Shown: positions 34,990 to 47,180 of the stretch, piece after piece
How the letters are laid out: each line of letters opens with the position of its first letter
Numbering within the stretch: the stretch's first letter is position 1
Assembly: GCF_040869045.1 (NCBI RefSeq)
Contig: NC_090319.1
Span: forward strand, 302,362,998-302,426,997
Direction of reading: 5' to 3'
DNA length: 64,000 bases
DNA from: Eurosta solidaginis
Taxonomy: Eukaryota; Arthropoda; Insecta; Diptera; Tephritidae
The notes under the pieces: model-generated
What the model saw: the letters and a program-made list of their open reading frames with translations, nothing else
What the model was told of the DNA's origin: nothing
Databases searched by the model: none
Made by a program: the position numbers and the translations under genes

Positions 34990-35912
34990 GCGCAAAGCGC
35001 GATAACCAACGAAGATATTGTAACGAATTTACTGCAGTTCCGCTTATTTGCAACCTTCTGCTAACGTTCGAATCACTAAACTGCTGAATAAATAACTCCA
35101 ATATTCGATAATGCAGAATGGTCGTTATTAGACTACTTTCAAAATAACACTTCTATTGCTCGACAGATAGCGTGCCTAAATCAAACTGACTTGTCGTGCC
35201 TCAACTGTTGCCGCTTTTATACTGTCCGGTTTCCTCGCCGACATATTTCTCGGCGCTCCTATTTCCAGAATTTACTAGTTAATTATCGGCTATAGATTTC
35301 TCAGCTATAACTACAGATGCACGAGTTTATAGCTTCTCTCATACCCCATGCGCGTGTATATGTGAGTGATACTTGCACAATTATTGCATACTTTCGGGAG
35401 TATCGCAGATATATGCATGTGGTTGTACGTTGCTTCTCCGCTGCGTGTACGTACATATGTGTAGACATAATGATTGATTCGTTTATGTAGATACAAGTGA
35501 CTGCCTGCTTTATTGTTGTTGTGGCCTCATTTACTTAGCATCAGACTAGTGATGTGAGTATCACTTGTGTCACTAATATTCGTCACAATATGTTCTGGCC
35601 TAGTTTCTCTTCCGATTTGTGTCGTGCTCTTTTTACTTTTTTCTACAAATTTACGGGACAGGAACTACATGTTTTACGCCGACTTCGAACGGCATCTGCA
35701 AAGCAGATGACTTTTCACTGCGAAGCTTTTCATTGCAGAGATACACTCGAAGTGTTTTTGCCAAATCACTGCCGAGGGGCCACCTCGCTTAGAAAAGCTT
35801 TGTTTTCTTTAATTGCAGAAACGTGTTTCTAAATATTTGATGTTACTTTGCCCGGAGCTTAAACCCAGAATCGTCGTTGTGATAGGCGGAGCACGCCACC
35901 ATCACTGCAAAA
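34990..35912 (-). repeat. tRNA-headed SINE interrupted by the solo LTR
   Basis: Minus-strand SINE. The tail fragment (GCGCGATAACCAACGAAGA, 34996-35018) and the rest (35588-35912: TTCCGATTTGTGTCGTGCTC, ACTTCGAACGGCATCTGCAA, ending in TAGGCGGAGCACGCCACCAT) are split by the solo LTR. Confidence 0.6.
35019..35587. mobile_element. Solo LTR, relative of the 174-4650 element
   Basis: Begins TGTAACGAATTTACTGC and ends AATATTCGTCACA, matching the ends and much of the body of the LTRs at 174 and 4101 but clearly diverged. It is bordered by ATAT on both sides (35015-35018, 35588-35591), a 4-bp target duplication. No internal region, so it formed by LTR-LTR recombination. It interrupts a SINE. Confidence 0.8.
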
Positions 35913-36926
35913 ACTAGTATGATTTGTGCCGTATCAACCGAGGGATGCTTCTGTACCATATTGAAACATTTATTTACAGGATATAATTTGAAGACTGGTG
36001 AAATTAATGCAACCACGACACTGACGAACGGGTAACCGAGAACGCGCACAGAACGCGCTCAAGTTATAAAGGAAACACCAGCAGCTAAATTAACTGCGCC
36101 GCATGCAGAACCTTAGCGCATCTATTTCGGGCATTATGAATACGTGATTGTTCAAACTAGGTTTGGAAAAAATTGGTATAGTCCAACACGCTAAAACAAG
36201 AATATTTACCCTATATGTAGGATATAAAAGTGGATATATATTTTAAAAGCTGTTTACTTAGATGGGTATAAAAAATCTTATTTCTAAAGTAAAGCTTTCG
36301 TTCAGCTTTCAATTTTTTATTTACAAATGCTTGTTGTCTAACAGCTGCAGTGTACTAAACAAACATTTAAACTGTAGCATTCACTGTCAAGAACAATTAT
36401 TTATTATTGATATTATTACATTGCTCGTACTTATTTATTAATACTTTCGTGATTTAGCACGGTCGTAAAAGAAAAACGTTTTGCGCAGGGCCATATGAAA
36501 TTAGTTGTTTTAATTAAATAATTTTAAAATTCATATACCTAACTGGATCAGTGCACAAAAAAATTCAGAATTATGAAAAATTAAATGTTAATGAAAACAA
36601 AAAAATAAAAACTTACAGCGAAAACGAAAATAGTAGAAAACATTATCCGGCAGAAAAAAAACAGAGAAGTTGCTCAGATTAATCAACCGGGATGACTTCT
36701 TTATTCAGCTTCAATCTGTTTTGAGCTTGATACGATCACCTCTAGCCCAATTATGTTTTTATTTACCGAAATTTCAGCAACTACTGGTAGCATGGAACTT
36801 GAAATTGTAAAAAGGATCTGAAAAGTTGACTGAATTTTTTGTAACATAAACCAACGTTTTCAAAATCAATTTGCGAAATGGCCAATCAATTATACATATA
36901 TGAAAGACCGGAAATAAAAAAGAGCC
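35913..36926. other. Intergenic, nothing recognised
   Basis: No coding or repeat ends that I can support. Confidence 0.3.
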
Positions 36927-38117
36927 AGGCGAATCCATACCAGGTGATGGCAAAGCGAATTGAACCCATTCGCCGTGCAGAAGAATGTCAACCCAAAAGA
37001 AAATTTTAATTGATTTCGATTAACTGACATAATAAAGCACAAATCACCTACCCAGATTACGCATTCACGAGTTCAAAATTGCTTCGTTAGGCGCATCTAC
37101 GTCACAGTTGACCCTTGAGCGAATGAAAAAAGAGCTAAAGGAAAAAGGTCAATTCATACGTCATAAAAACAGCTGATCTAATGGCGGGTTCGAATCGAGC
37201 TCAAGGCCTAACAATAATTTTTTATCATTATTATTGTTATGATAAATTTTTTTCTTAATTGAAAAAATGTTTAAATTAGAATAGAAGAAAGAAAAAACTT
37301 AGACAACTGCCAAAGCTCGTTGTATAGATCCATTTCGGGAACTGCTAAATTCCTTCATCGGCAATGTTTAGGCGCCGCTGCTATAACCATTCAGCCATTA
37401 CAGCAGTTTTTTGTTTGTCTTTATTAACCATACTTCTATTCCGGTTCGTGCCAATTGATATTCACAACACTGCGACATCTGTTGCAGAATGGATGTGAAA
37501 ATTGGACTTGTTTGATGGCAATGCTGCCATAGTGTCATATTTTATTGACACTTTTTACCCGTGCTCTGGGATGTATTAACAATTTTTGTTGTTATATCGG
37601 CTTACTGATTTTTTCTTTCTTCTATTCTAATTTAAAAATTTTTTCAATTAAGAAAAAAATTTATCATAACAATAATAATGATAAAAAATTATTGTTAGGC
37701 CTTGAGCTCGATTCGAACCCGTGATCTTACAAATCAGTAGGCCGATATAACAACAAAAATAGCTGATCTAATGTTTACATGCGCATTGCGCAATCTTCTT
37801 GTGTGAATTGTGATAATAAAGTACAAGGCACTGTATGGAAAATAATCAAAAAGAACCAATCAGCTGTTGGGATAACAACACCTGGTACTGAATTCGCCTT
37901 GTTTTAAGAGTGAGTAAAAGAAAAACCAAGGCGAATTCATTACAGGTGGTGTTATCCCATCAGCTGATTGCTTCTTCTTGATAATTTTCCATACAAAGCC
38001 TTGTACAACAAAATGTCAGTTAATCGAAATCTATGAAAATTTTCTTTTGATTTGACATTCATCTGCACGGCGAATTGATTGAATTCGCTTTGCCACTACC
38101 TGGTATAGATTCGCCTT
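36927..38117. mobile_element. Foldback-like element with long inverted arms
   Basis: A left arm of about 105 bp (AGGCGAATCCATACCAGGTG... to about 37030) is inverted at 38010-38117. The arms share GGCAAAGCGAATT, CGCCGTGCAGAAGAATGTCAA and ATTGATTTCGATTAACTGAC. A second palindrome (37838-37900 with 37928-37990, centre about 37915) has GGGATAACA(C/A)CACCTG and GAATTCGCCTTG. A SINE pair is nested inside. A further half-arm occurs at 38524-38610. No coding. Confidence 0.6.
37184..37760. repeat. Nested head-to-head tRNA-derived SINE palindrome
   Basis: Arms of about 105 bp (37186-37290 and 37613-37720) are inverted. Each has a perfect Pol III B box GGTTCGAATC (37188-37197 on +; 37711-37720 on -). 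On the minus strand the right copy extends upstream through TTTGTAA, resembling a tRNA anticodon loop. A 13-bp direct repeat AGCTGATCTAATG borders the unit (37171-37183, 37761-37773), suggesting one insertion event. Different family from the GGCGGCCGCC-headed SINE. Confidence 0.55.
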
Positions 38118-38182
38118 GAGAAAAACGTATCAAAATATGCGTAAAGCCGAAGTATCAAGGCGTGTAATCACTACACGATGTT

Positions 38183-38526
38183 TCCCTGCAAAAATCGTTG
38201 GATCATGTGGTCCACTGGAGTACTTACCATTATACTTCACTGTAATGCAGCAATGGACCAACTCATGTTTCTACACAAACATATTGTAAGCCGATCATTG
38301 CTCGTTTTTAACGATTGTAATCACTACACGATTTTATTGCACTGTGGGTACTCCATGGATTACTGTGATATAATGCGGAGCTGGAGTATATGGTCCAGTC
38401 CTAGGACATCGCAATGTTAATTGGACCATATTTTTTGTATGAATTGTGGTTAATTTTGGAGCACTCGGTTGGTCCATAGCGAGTACTCCATATATGCATG
38501 CATGGAGTACTCGCGAGTTTTGCAGG
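38183..38526. repeat. Possible small TIR element (CCTGCAAAA ends)
   Basis: Ends CCCTGCAAAAATCG and CGCGAGTTTTGCAGG are inverted. The interior repeats motifs such as GTACTCCATGGA and ATGGACCAAC in both orientations. No clear target duplication. A duplicated GTAATCACTACACGAT lies at 38164 and 38320. The short frame at 38178 is not credible as a gene. Confidence 0.35.
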
Positions 38527-38619
38527 AATGTCAGTCAATCGAAATCAATTCAAATTTTCTTATGACTTGACATTCTTCTGCACGGCGAATTGGTTGTATT
38601 GGCTTTGCCAAGTACAAAA

Positions 38620-39104
38620 AAAAGTTGGTAAAAGTGTGACTCCCCATGCAACCATTGAAATCATTGAAACAAAAATCTTAATTTTTTAAATGAATGCGGA
38701 ACCCTCGTGAATTTCCCAATATTCTTCTTTTTTTATTATAGAAAGCATATATGTACTACTCCCATATTGCTAATAGAAAATGCTCGCAGTGTGTTTTGAA
38801 TTCGAAATCAAAACAAGACAGCCTATTAAATTTTTGTGATTGTAGCAGCATAAGTGTAACAAAAAAAATTTTATTTAGGTACATTCGATTAATGAATACA
38901 AAAACAAAAACGTTTAAACAGCAATATATCGGCACTCTAATGTTTGGGAATGTACCTAGCCTTTTGTAGCAATATAGGAGTATTACATACATATATGATC
39001 TAAAGTTCAGGAAAATAATTTGATGAATGTTCAAACACAATTTCGAAAAATTTATAAATTGTAGCTCAATCAATTTAATCCTAATAAATAATAAAATCTA
39101 AGCC
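38620..39104. other. Intergenic, nothing recognised
   Basis: AT-rich. Overlapping frames on both strands without motifs. Confidence 0.3.
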
Positions 39105-39236
39105 TGCCGAAATACGCATTGATTTTTGACAATTTTTTCCCAAAGGGTGTTTCAGACTGTTTTCCATTTAAATAATAAAACAGACAATTTAAAACACCCT
39201 TCGGAGAAAAATTTCTAAAGTCAATGCGAATTCCGA
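39105..39236. mobile_element. Hairpin MITE, about 130 bp
   Basis: Arms of about 45 bp share CGCATTGA(T/C)TTT and GAAGGGTGTTTT (left reads AAAGGGTGTTTC) and are inverted around an AT-rich centre near 39170. No coding capacity. Confidence 0.6.
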
Positions 39237-39416
39237 GAGACATAACTTTTACTATGCTGAACTAAAATTGATTGGATAACAAAACTGGAAACTTAACGAG
39301 TTTTCGAAATTTTTCAATAACGTTTTCGTGATTATTTTGCATAGTTTCAGTTACACAACACAAGCAATTTTTTTTATTATATCACATTTACACTGCACCA
39401 AATGCGTTATTTTGGG

Positions 39417-39980
39417 CAGGCATGCTTAACCAACGAAAAGATATCATTTCGTTACGATAATCAACGTTAATAAACGAAACGAAGTCATTTCGTTTCGTTT
39501 ATTAACGTTAAGATCGTCAAATTAACGAAATGATTTCGTTTCGTTTTCTGCCATATCAAAAGGAAATCAAATCGTTTATGTTGATTATTAATTTCAAACT
39601 ATGCTGGCAAAGCTGATTGATGGCGGAGTCATTAAAGGTGAAAGCATTATCCAAGCTGATTGCAACTTTTCTCATGAATTTTGACAGTACGAACATTTCT
39701 CAGAGTATTTTTGACATTACCACCAACGAATTACACAAACAAATTACATAGAGTTTGTGTGTGTATGTGCGCTCGTTGTTGCCACCTTACGGCTTCACCA
39801 TGGCTATAGCATTGCCAGCACAATTCAAACATAAAGTATCACGTTTAGCTTTCGTTTCGGTTAAAAACGAGATACAATTTATCTTGATAATTTCTTTATC
39901 GATAATATTTCGAAGTGTTTCAACGGAAACGGTGGAAATTTTTTGATAAACGATTAGCTTAACGTTAAGGTGCATCCCTG
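39417..39980. mobile_element. hAT-like MITE with 8-bp target duplication
   Basis: Ends CAGGCATGCTTAACCAACG and the inverse of CAGGGATGCACCTTAACG, the CAGGG-TG style of hAT termini. Exact 8-bp direct repeats ATTTTGGG lie at 39409-39416 and 39981-39988. Inside, 39432-39546 is a strong palindrome around AACGAAACGAAGTCATTTCG. 564 bp, no transposase. The small open frames at 39755/39787 are not genes. Confidence 0.85.
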
Positions 39981-39988
39981 ATTTTGGG

Positions 39989-40744
39989 TGAAATATATCA
40001 AATGCAACGCATTTCCTCATTCAAATCGCATTTCCGAATTAGTAATTTCATCACTTTTTGGCGCATTTGACCTGCAAATGTAGTCCACATATCCGATCCA
40101 CAAACGCTTTTGACATTTCCTTACTAAAAGCAACCCGGCAAGAACATAATGGTTAAACAACGCATCATAAACTTAGTGCTGTACCAGAGCTATAAATACC
40201 AGTTTCTCCTAGCAAAACGGACAAATCTGTGGATGAATCCAATGTAAACGCTTTCAAATTACTCATTTATAGTTACGCATTTGACGATAGTGTAAATGTA
40301 ATACTAAAATATTGAAAAAAAGAAGAATATAGTTTATGAAATTTCAAGGAATTTGCAGTGTTACGTACCTTTTTGTTAATTGTTTCAATATTAAAAAATC
40401 TTCTTACGCGATTTTACAAAACAAAATACAAACATGATTTAAAAGCAATTGACTGATATATTGTTACTTAATGGTAATCTTAGATGTGAAGCATACTATA
40501 AATAAAATGTTATCGCATACGTGATATGTGAAAATATTAACAAAAACAATTTATTACTACATTCATATTTCATTGGACGTGATAGATTAGACTTTAATCT
40601 TATCATTTATCTATTGCAATATATATTTCACTCGATTCTTTAGCAATTAATGTTTCTTTTTAGGTAATGAAACCGATTCAAAGTAGCGTTCCAGTCTTAG
40701 ACCTAGTTTTTATATAACGAGATTATCTCAATTTTTGTACTTAA
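39989..40744. other. Intergenic, nothing recognised
   Basis: AT-rich without supportable features. Confidence 0.3.
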
Positions 40745-40754
40745 CTCCTAAAAG

Positions 40755-41460
40755 TTAATTAAATAACTGGATTTCCCGTATATGTACATTTTTCCATTCG
40801 ATATATTTTACACAGCATTTAGTTACTTCCTTAAGTTCCGGCAGTATATAACTGCCCATAGTTAGAAACCTAGTGTGTGCTAGATCTGGGCATTCACGCA
40901 AGCAGTGTGCGACTGTTTCTTTGCTGCCATCCACGCCGCAGCTCCTGCGAATGCTGTTAAAAGTGATCCCCATTCTCTCAGTATGCAGGCCAAGCGGTTA
41001 GTGGCCCGTTATTTTGACAGTGGTCATAAATATTTCTTTACTTGACTTATTTAGTATGTTCTCTGCTCGTAATTCGGCCAGGTTTGCTTAATTATCTTGC
41101 AGGCGTTCGAGGAGTACCAGTTGGAGATTGCTAACTCCTTGAATCTGTTATATATTTTTCTTTTAATTAATGTAATTGGACGATGCATCTTGACTCGGCA
41201 GCCTCCATCAGTGCCCTTGCCTTTGCAAGTTCGTCTGCCTTCTCGATGCCTCGATGTTCCTGCGACCAGGTACTCATATAAGGGTTCTGTTTGCGAAAGT
41301 AAGCTGCGGCTTGAAACGATGCTGACGGCCTAAGAAGAAGTGAGTAGATGCACACCTCGCCCCCCCCCCCCCCCACCCCCTCCACCAAGTCCTCCGATAG
41401 GAGCGTACATGCTCTCTCTATACCCAAACTTCTGCTTGGAAGATACAATCAAAATTGGGT
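40755..41460 (-). pseudogene. Decayed Jockey-type element: RNase H end and C-terminal knuckle
   Basis: Minus strand 41448-41167 contains QNPYMSTWSQEHRGIEKADE followed by LAKA, a mutated RNase H C-terminus. After frame breaks, 40973-40755 reads RRSCGVDGSKETVAHCLREC then PDLAHTRFL, the Cys/His knuckle that ends many Jockey-clade ORF2 proteins. A C-homopolymer (41359-41379) disrupts the upstream part. Inactive. Confidence 0.65.
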
Positions 41461-42230
41461 AGACAGACTGACAGCCGTCCTTAAAATGTTCGTAGAAGAC
41501 ATCTTAAGATGTTGATGAGGACACCTGCTCACACACCGCACTCCATTTTGGAACCGTTGGTGTAGACTGAAATTGCGTTGCTTTGCACCCTGTCGCCTCT
41601 CCAGTCACTTCTTGATGGGGAGTTACAGTGACTACAATATGGATTCGTATATTCACATTCCCTTTTTTTGATTATGCGCATGATCTTTCGCTCAACGATT
41701 AATTACGTCAAGCAATGCGAACATTTCTTTGAGTGACTGTATGAATACGTGTATTCCATTAAAAGTTACATATATAAGTACTTACTTTCTCGAAGTTTTG
41801 CTAGGCTATGTAAATATGTTTTGTGTTGACAAATGACGTGGTCATTGCAGAAATCAATTGGCGTTCGGTCATTTCAATAAACATTAATGCGATAATTTTA
41901 GCACGTTCAGTATAGATTTTTTTTTTCAATTAAAATGGGTGAACGTCTCGGAACTCAATCACGTTTTCGAAGTCTGAAGTATATATTTACACATACATAT
42001 GTATGTAGTACACGTGCTCTTTATAATCAGTTGTAACGCTTAATTGAAAAAAAAAACTTAACTATATGTAAACAATATGGATATAGATTCCATGCCCATC
42101 GGTCCGTTCGGCCATCTACCCCTCCACGGTAACCCAAGCAAAACTTAGATATAGCAAACATAGGCTCGTTGTAACTTAGGCCACTTTTCCTTACACATCT
42201 ATCTTTCAAATGAGTAATCCAACGATAGTT
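41461..42230. other. Intergenic, nothing certain
   Basis: Around 42060-42180 there is a weak match to mini-me-like sequence (ATATGGATATAGATTCCATG, then a CGGTCCGTTCGG tract), possibly a diverged partial copy. Otherwise nothing recognised. Confidence 0.3.
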
Positions 42231-45200
42231 TTTATACTCAGTTGAGCAGAGCTCACAGAGTATATTAACTTTGATTGGATAACGGTTGGTTGTACAGGTA
42301 TAAAGGAATCGAAATAGATATAGACTTCCATATATCAAAATCATCAGTATCGAAAAAAAATTCGATTGAACCATGTCCGTCCGTTAACACGAGAACTTGA
42401 GTAAATGTTGAGGTATCTGGATGAAATTTGGTATGTAGGTTCTTGGGCACTCACTCAGATCGCTATTTAAAATGAACGATATCGGACTATAACCACGCCC
42501 ACTTTTTCGATATCGAAAATTTCGAAAACTCGAAAAAGTGCGATAATTCATTACCAAATACGGATAAAGCGATGAAACTTGGTAGGTGAGTTCAACTTAT
42601 GACGCAGAATAGAAAACTTGTAAAATTTTGAACAATGGGCGTGGCACCGCCCACTTTTAAAAGAAGGTAATTTAGAAGTTTTGCAAGCTTTAATTTGGCA
42701 GTCCTTGAAGATATCATGATGAAATTTGGCAAGAACGTTACTCTTATTACTGTATATACGCTTAATAAAAATTAGCAAAATCGGAGGACGACCACGCCCA
42801 CTTTTTGAAAAAAAAATTTTTTAAGTCAAATTTTAAAAGAAAAGTTAATATCTTTACAGTATATAAGTAAATTTTGTCAACATTCAACTCCAGTAATGAT
42901 ATGGTGCAACAAAATACAAAAATTAAAGAAACTTTCAAAATGGGCGTGGCTCCGCCCTTTTTCATTTAATTTGTCTAAGATACTTTTAATGCCATATGTC
43001 GAACAAAACATTACCAATCCTTGTGAAATTTGATAGAGGCTTAGATTCTAGGACGATAACTGTTTTCTGCGAAAAAGGGCGAAATCGGTTGAAGCCACGC
43101 CCAGTTTTTATACACAGTCGACCGTCTGTCCTTCCGCTCGGCCTTTAACACGATAACTTCATCAAAACTTGATATATTTTTACTAAACTCAATTCACGTA
43201 CTTATCTGAACTCACTTTATATTGGTGTAAAAAATGGCCAAAATCCGACTATGACCACGCCCACTTAATAATATACCAAATACGAAAAAGGTATGAAACA
43301 TGGTAATTGGATTGGTCTATTGACGCAAAATATAACTTTAGAAAAAAACTTTGTAAAATGGGTGTGACATATTAAGTAGAAGAAAATGAAAAAGTTTTGC
43401 AGGGCCAAATCAAAAGCCCTTGGAATCTTGGAAGGATAACTGTTCGTGGTATTACATATATAAATAAATTAGCGGTATCTAACAGATGATGTTCTGGGTC
43501 ACCCTGGTCCACATTTTGGTCGATATCTCGAAAACGCCTTCACATATACAACTACCACCAATCCTTTTTACAATCCTCATTAATACCTTTAATTTGATAC
43601 CCATATCGTACAAACACATTACAGAGTCACCCTGGTCACCCTGGTCCACCTTTATGGCGATATCTCGACAAGGCGTCCACCTATAGAACTAAGGCCCACT
43701 CCCTTTTAAAATACTCATTATCACCTTTCGTTTGATACCCAAAATGGTCAAACGCATTCTACAGTCACCCCTGGTCCACCTTTATGGCGATATCTCGAAA
43801 AGGCGTCCACCCATAGAACTAAGGCCCACTCCCTTTTAAAATACTCATTAACACCTTTCATTTGATACCCATATCGTACAAACATATTCTAGAGTCACCC
43901 CTGGTCCACCTTTATGGCGATATCTCGAAAAGGCGTCCACCTATAGAACTAAGGCCCACGCTCTTTTAAAATACACATTAACGCCTTTCATTTGATAGCC
44001 ATAACGTACAAACAAATTCTAGAGTCACCCCTGGTCCACCTTTATGTCCATATCTCGAAAAGGCGTCCACCTATAGAACTAAGACCCACTCCCTTTTAAA
44101 ACACTCATTAACACCTTTCATTTGATAGCCATATCGTACAAACAAATTCTAGAGTCACCCCTTTTCCACCTTTATGGCGATATCTCGAAAAGGCGTCCAC
44201 CCATAGAACTAAGGCCCACTCCCTTTTAAAATACTCATTAACACCTTTCGTTTGATACCCATATTGTACAAACGCATTCTACAGTCACCCCTGGTCCACC
44301 TTTATGGCGATATCTCGAAAAGGCGTCCACCCATAGAACTAAGTCCCACTCCCTTTTAAAATACTCATTAACACCTTTCATTTAATACCCATATCGTACA
44401 AACATATTCTAGAGTCACCCCTGGCCCACCTTTATGGCGATATCTCGAAACGGCGTCCACCTATAGAACTTAGGCCCACTCCCTTTTAAAATACTCATTA
44501 ACACTTTCATTTGATACCCATATCGTACAAACAAATTCTAGAGTCAACCCTGATCCACCTTTATGGCGATATCTCGAAAAGGCGTCCACCTATAGAACTA
44601 AGGCCCACGCCCTTTTAAAATACTCATTAACACCTTTCATTTGATACCCATATCGTACAAACATATTCTAGAGTCACCCCTGGTCCACCTTTATGGCGAT
44701 ATCTCGAAAAGGCGTCCACCCATAGAACTAAGGCCCACTCCCTTTTAAAATACTCATTAACACCTTTCATTTAATACCCATATCGTACAAACATATTCTA
44801 GAGTCACCCCTGGCCCACCTTTATGGCGATATCTCGAAACGGCGTCCACCTATAGAACTTAGGCCCACTCCCTTTTAAAATACTCATTAACACTTTCATT
44901 TGATACCCATATCGTACAAACAAATTCTAGAGTCAGTCCTTTTCCACCTTTATGGCGATATCTCGAAAAGGCGTCCACCCATAGAACTAAGGCCCACTCC
45001 CTTTTAAAATACTCATTAACACCTTTCATTTGATACCCATATCGTACAAACATATTCTAGAGTCACCCCTGGTCCACCTTTATGGCGATATCTCGAAACG
45101 GCGTCCACCTATAGAACTTAGGCCCACTCCCTTTTAAAATACTCATTAACACTTTCATTTGATACCCATATCGTACAAACAAATTCTAGAGTCAACCCTG

Positions 45201-46340
45201 ATCCACCTTTATGGCGATATCTCGAAAAGGCGTCCACCTATAGAACTAAGGCCCACGCTCTTTTAAAATACACATTAACGCCTTTCATTTGATACCCATA
45301 TCGTACAAACAAATTCTAGAGTCACCCCTGGTCCACCTTTATGTCCATATCTCGAAAAGGCGTCCACCTATAGAACTAAGACCCACTCCCTTTTAAAACA
45401 CTCATTAACACCTTTCATTTGATACCCATATCGTACAAACATATTCTAGAGTCACCCCTGGCCCACCTTTATGGCGATATCTCGAAACGGCGTCCACCTA
45501 TAGAACTTAGGCCCACTCCCTTTTAAAATACTCATTAACACTTTCATTTGATACCCATATCGTACAAACAAATTCTAGAGTCAACCCTGATCCACCTTTA
45601 TGGCGATATCTCGAAAAGGCGTCCACCTATAGAACTAAGGTCCACGCCCTTTTAAAATACTCATTAACACCTTTCATTTGATACCCATATCGTACAAACA
45701 AATTCTAGAGTCACCCCTGGTCCACCTTTATGACCATATCTCGAAAAGGCGTCCACCTATAGAACTAAGACCCACTCCCTTTTAAAACACTCATTAACAC
45801 CTTTCATTTGATAGCCATATCGTACAAACAAATTCTAGAGTCACCCCTGCTCCACCTTTATGGCGATATCTCTAAAAGGCGTCCACCCATAGAACTAAGG
45901 CCCACTCCCTTTTAAAGTATTCATTAACACCTTTCGTTTGATACCCATATTGTACAAACGCATTCTACAGTCACCCCTGGTCCACCTTTATGGCGATATC
46001 TCGAAAAGGCGTCCACCCATAGAACTAAGGCCCACTCCCTTTTAAAATACTCATTAACACCTTTCATTTGATACCCATATCGTACAAACAAATTCTAGAG
46101 TCAACCCTGATCCACCTTTATGGCGATATCCCTAAATGGCGTCCACCTATAGAACTATGGCCCACTCCCTCTTAAAATACTCTTTAATACCTTCCATTTG
46201 ATACACATGTCATACAAACACATTCCAGGTTTACCCTAGGTTCATTTTACTACGAAATGATTTTCCCTTATTTTGTCTCCATAGCTCTCAGCTGAGTATG
46301 TAATGTTCGGTTACACCCGAACTTATCCTTCCTTACTTGT
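42231..46340 (+). mobile_element. Large mini-me-like element (4.1 kb) with expanded array
   Basis: Starts TTTATACTCAGTTGAGCAGA. It ends CAGCTGAGTATGTAATGTTC with a GTTCGG/CCGAAC hairpin, then ACTTATCCTTCCTTACTTGT. The first 1.2 kb aligns closely with 21343-22560, but the GTCY tract has shrunk to GTCCGTCCG. From 43480 to 46250 there are about twenty-one units of about 130 bp. No protein-coding frame. A Helentron-type, non-autonomous identity is inferred from the inverted subterminal ends and 3' hairpin. Confidence 0.7.
43480..46250 (+). repeat. 130-bp tandem array (about 21 units) with higher-order pattern
   Basis: Units carry TTTCATTTGATACCCATATC, ATTCTAGAGTCACCCCTGG and TATGGCGATATCTCGAAAAG. 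A variant with CGAAACGGCG, joined to AACTTAGG and a 1-bp deletion in ACACTTTC, recurs at 44451, 44840, 45099 and 45488 (spacing 389, 259, 389, i.e. 3, 2 and 3 units). Another variant with ATGTCCATATC occurs at about 44045 and 45343, ten units apart. The pattern shows block duplication by unequal exchange. Confidence 0.85.
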
Positions 46341-47180
46341 TATATATATGTATATTTTTTTTTTTTTTTTTTTGTGGACCATCGAAGGCTATCAATAGCT
46401 TTCAAAAACGACCAAAACCCTTCGATGGTGGGACTATCGATAGTTCTCTAATTCTCCTTATATGTGTTTTTAATTACCCAGCACTGGTTTTGGGCAGCAA
46501 AGTTTGCACAAACGGAACGCTTGAGGGTATTAGAAAATATTAAAAAATATTAGCCAGTCTAATGTACAATCGTTACTAGAGATTGATATAACTCAACTTT
46601 TTGTGGGCAGCCCTTAATAACACTTTTATAAATTGATGTGTCGCTGAACAATCCAGACGCACTTCGTTTACATTAAATGCTTCAATTGTTTGGAATTTCC
46701 TCATTTCCGAGCAGTAAAATATCAATTAAATACATTGTATGAAGCATAAATGCGCAATCTCGATCCCACTGTTTACTTCTCCTTCTAAGTAAGTTTTTTT
46801 CCAATTTTGAACGACCGGATTTGAATGCCGTCTCGCCGCATATTTTTAAGAACCTTCTTAATTTATTTTTATTAAATTAATTAATTATTTTCCTTATTGA
46901 CAACAAAATTATTTTGTCAAATAAAAATAATGCATTCGGACAGACCTGCTGTCCATCATCAGCGACGCGCTAGGACGCGTCAATAAGGAAAATAATTAAT
47001 AATTAATTAATTTAATAAATTAATTAATATACTACAAACTTAAGGTTCTACTATTTGATAAGTGAATAGTGCTTACTTTGTTTTAAAAAAAATTAGATAT
47101 AAGTCGGTATAATGTAGTAAAGCAAGCATGAAAATACAACGTTTTCCAAAAATCCCCGACATCTATTTCAGCCTGTATCA
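46341..47180. other. Intergenic with two small palindromes
   Basis: 46380-46437 has ACCATCGAAGG inverted as CCTTCGATGGT. 46860-47030 holds an AT-rich palindrome in which AATTATTTTCCTTATTGAC is inverted about 80 bp later as GTCAATAAGGAAAATAATT, probably a MITE. A T-run lies at 46356-46373. No gene seen. Confidence 0.4.
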
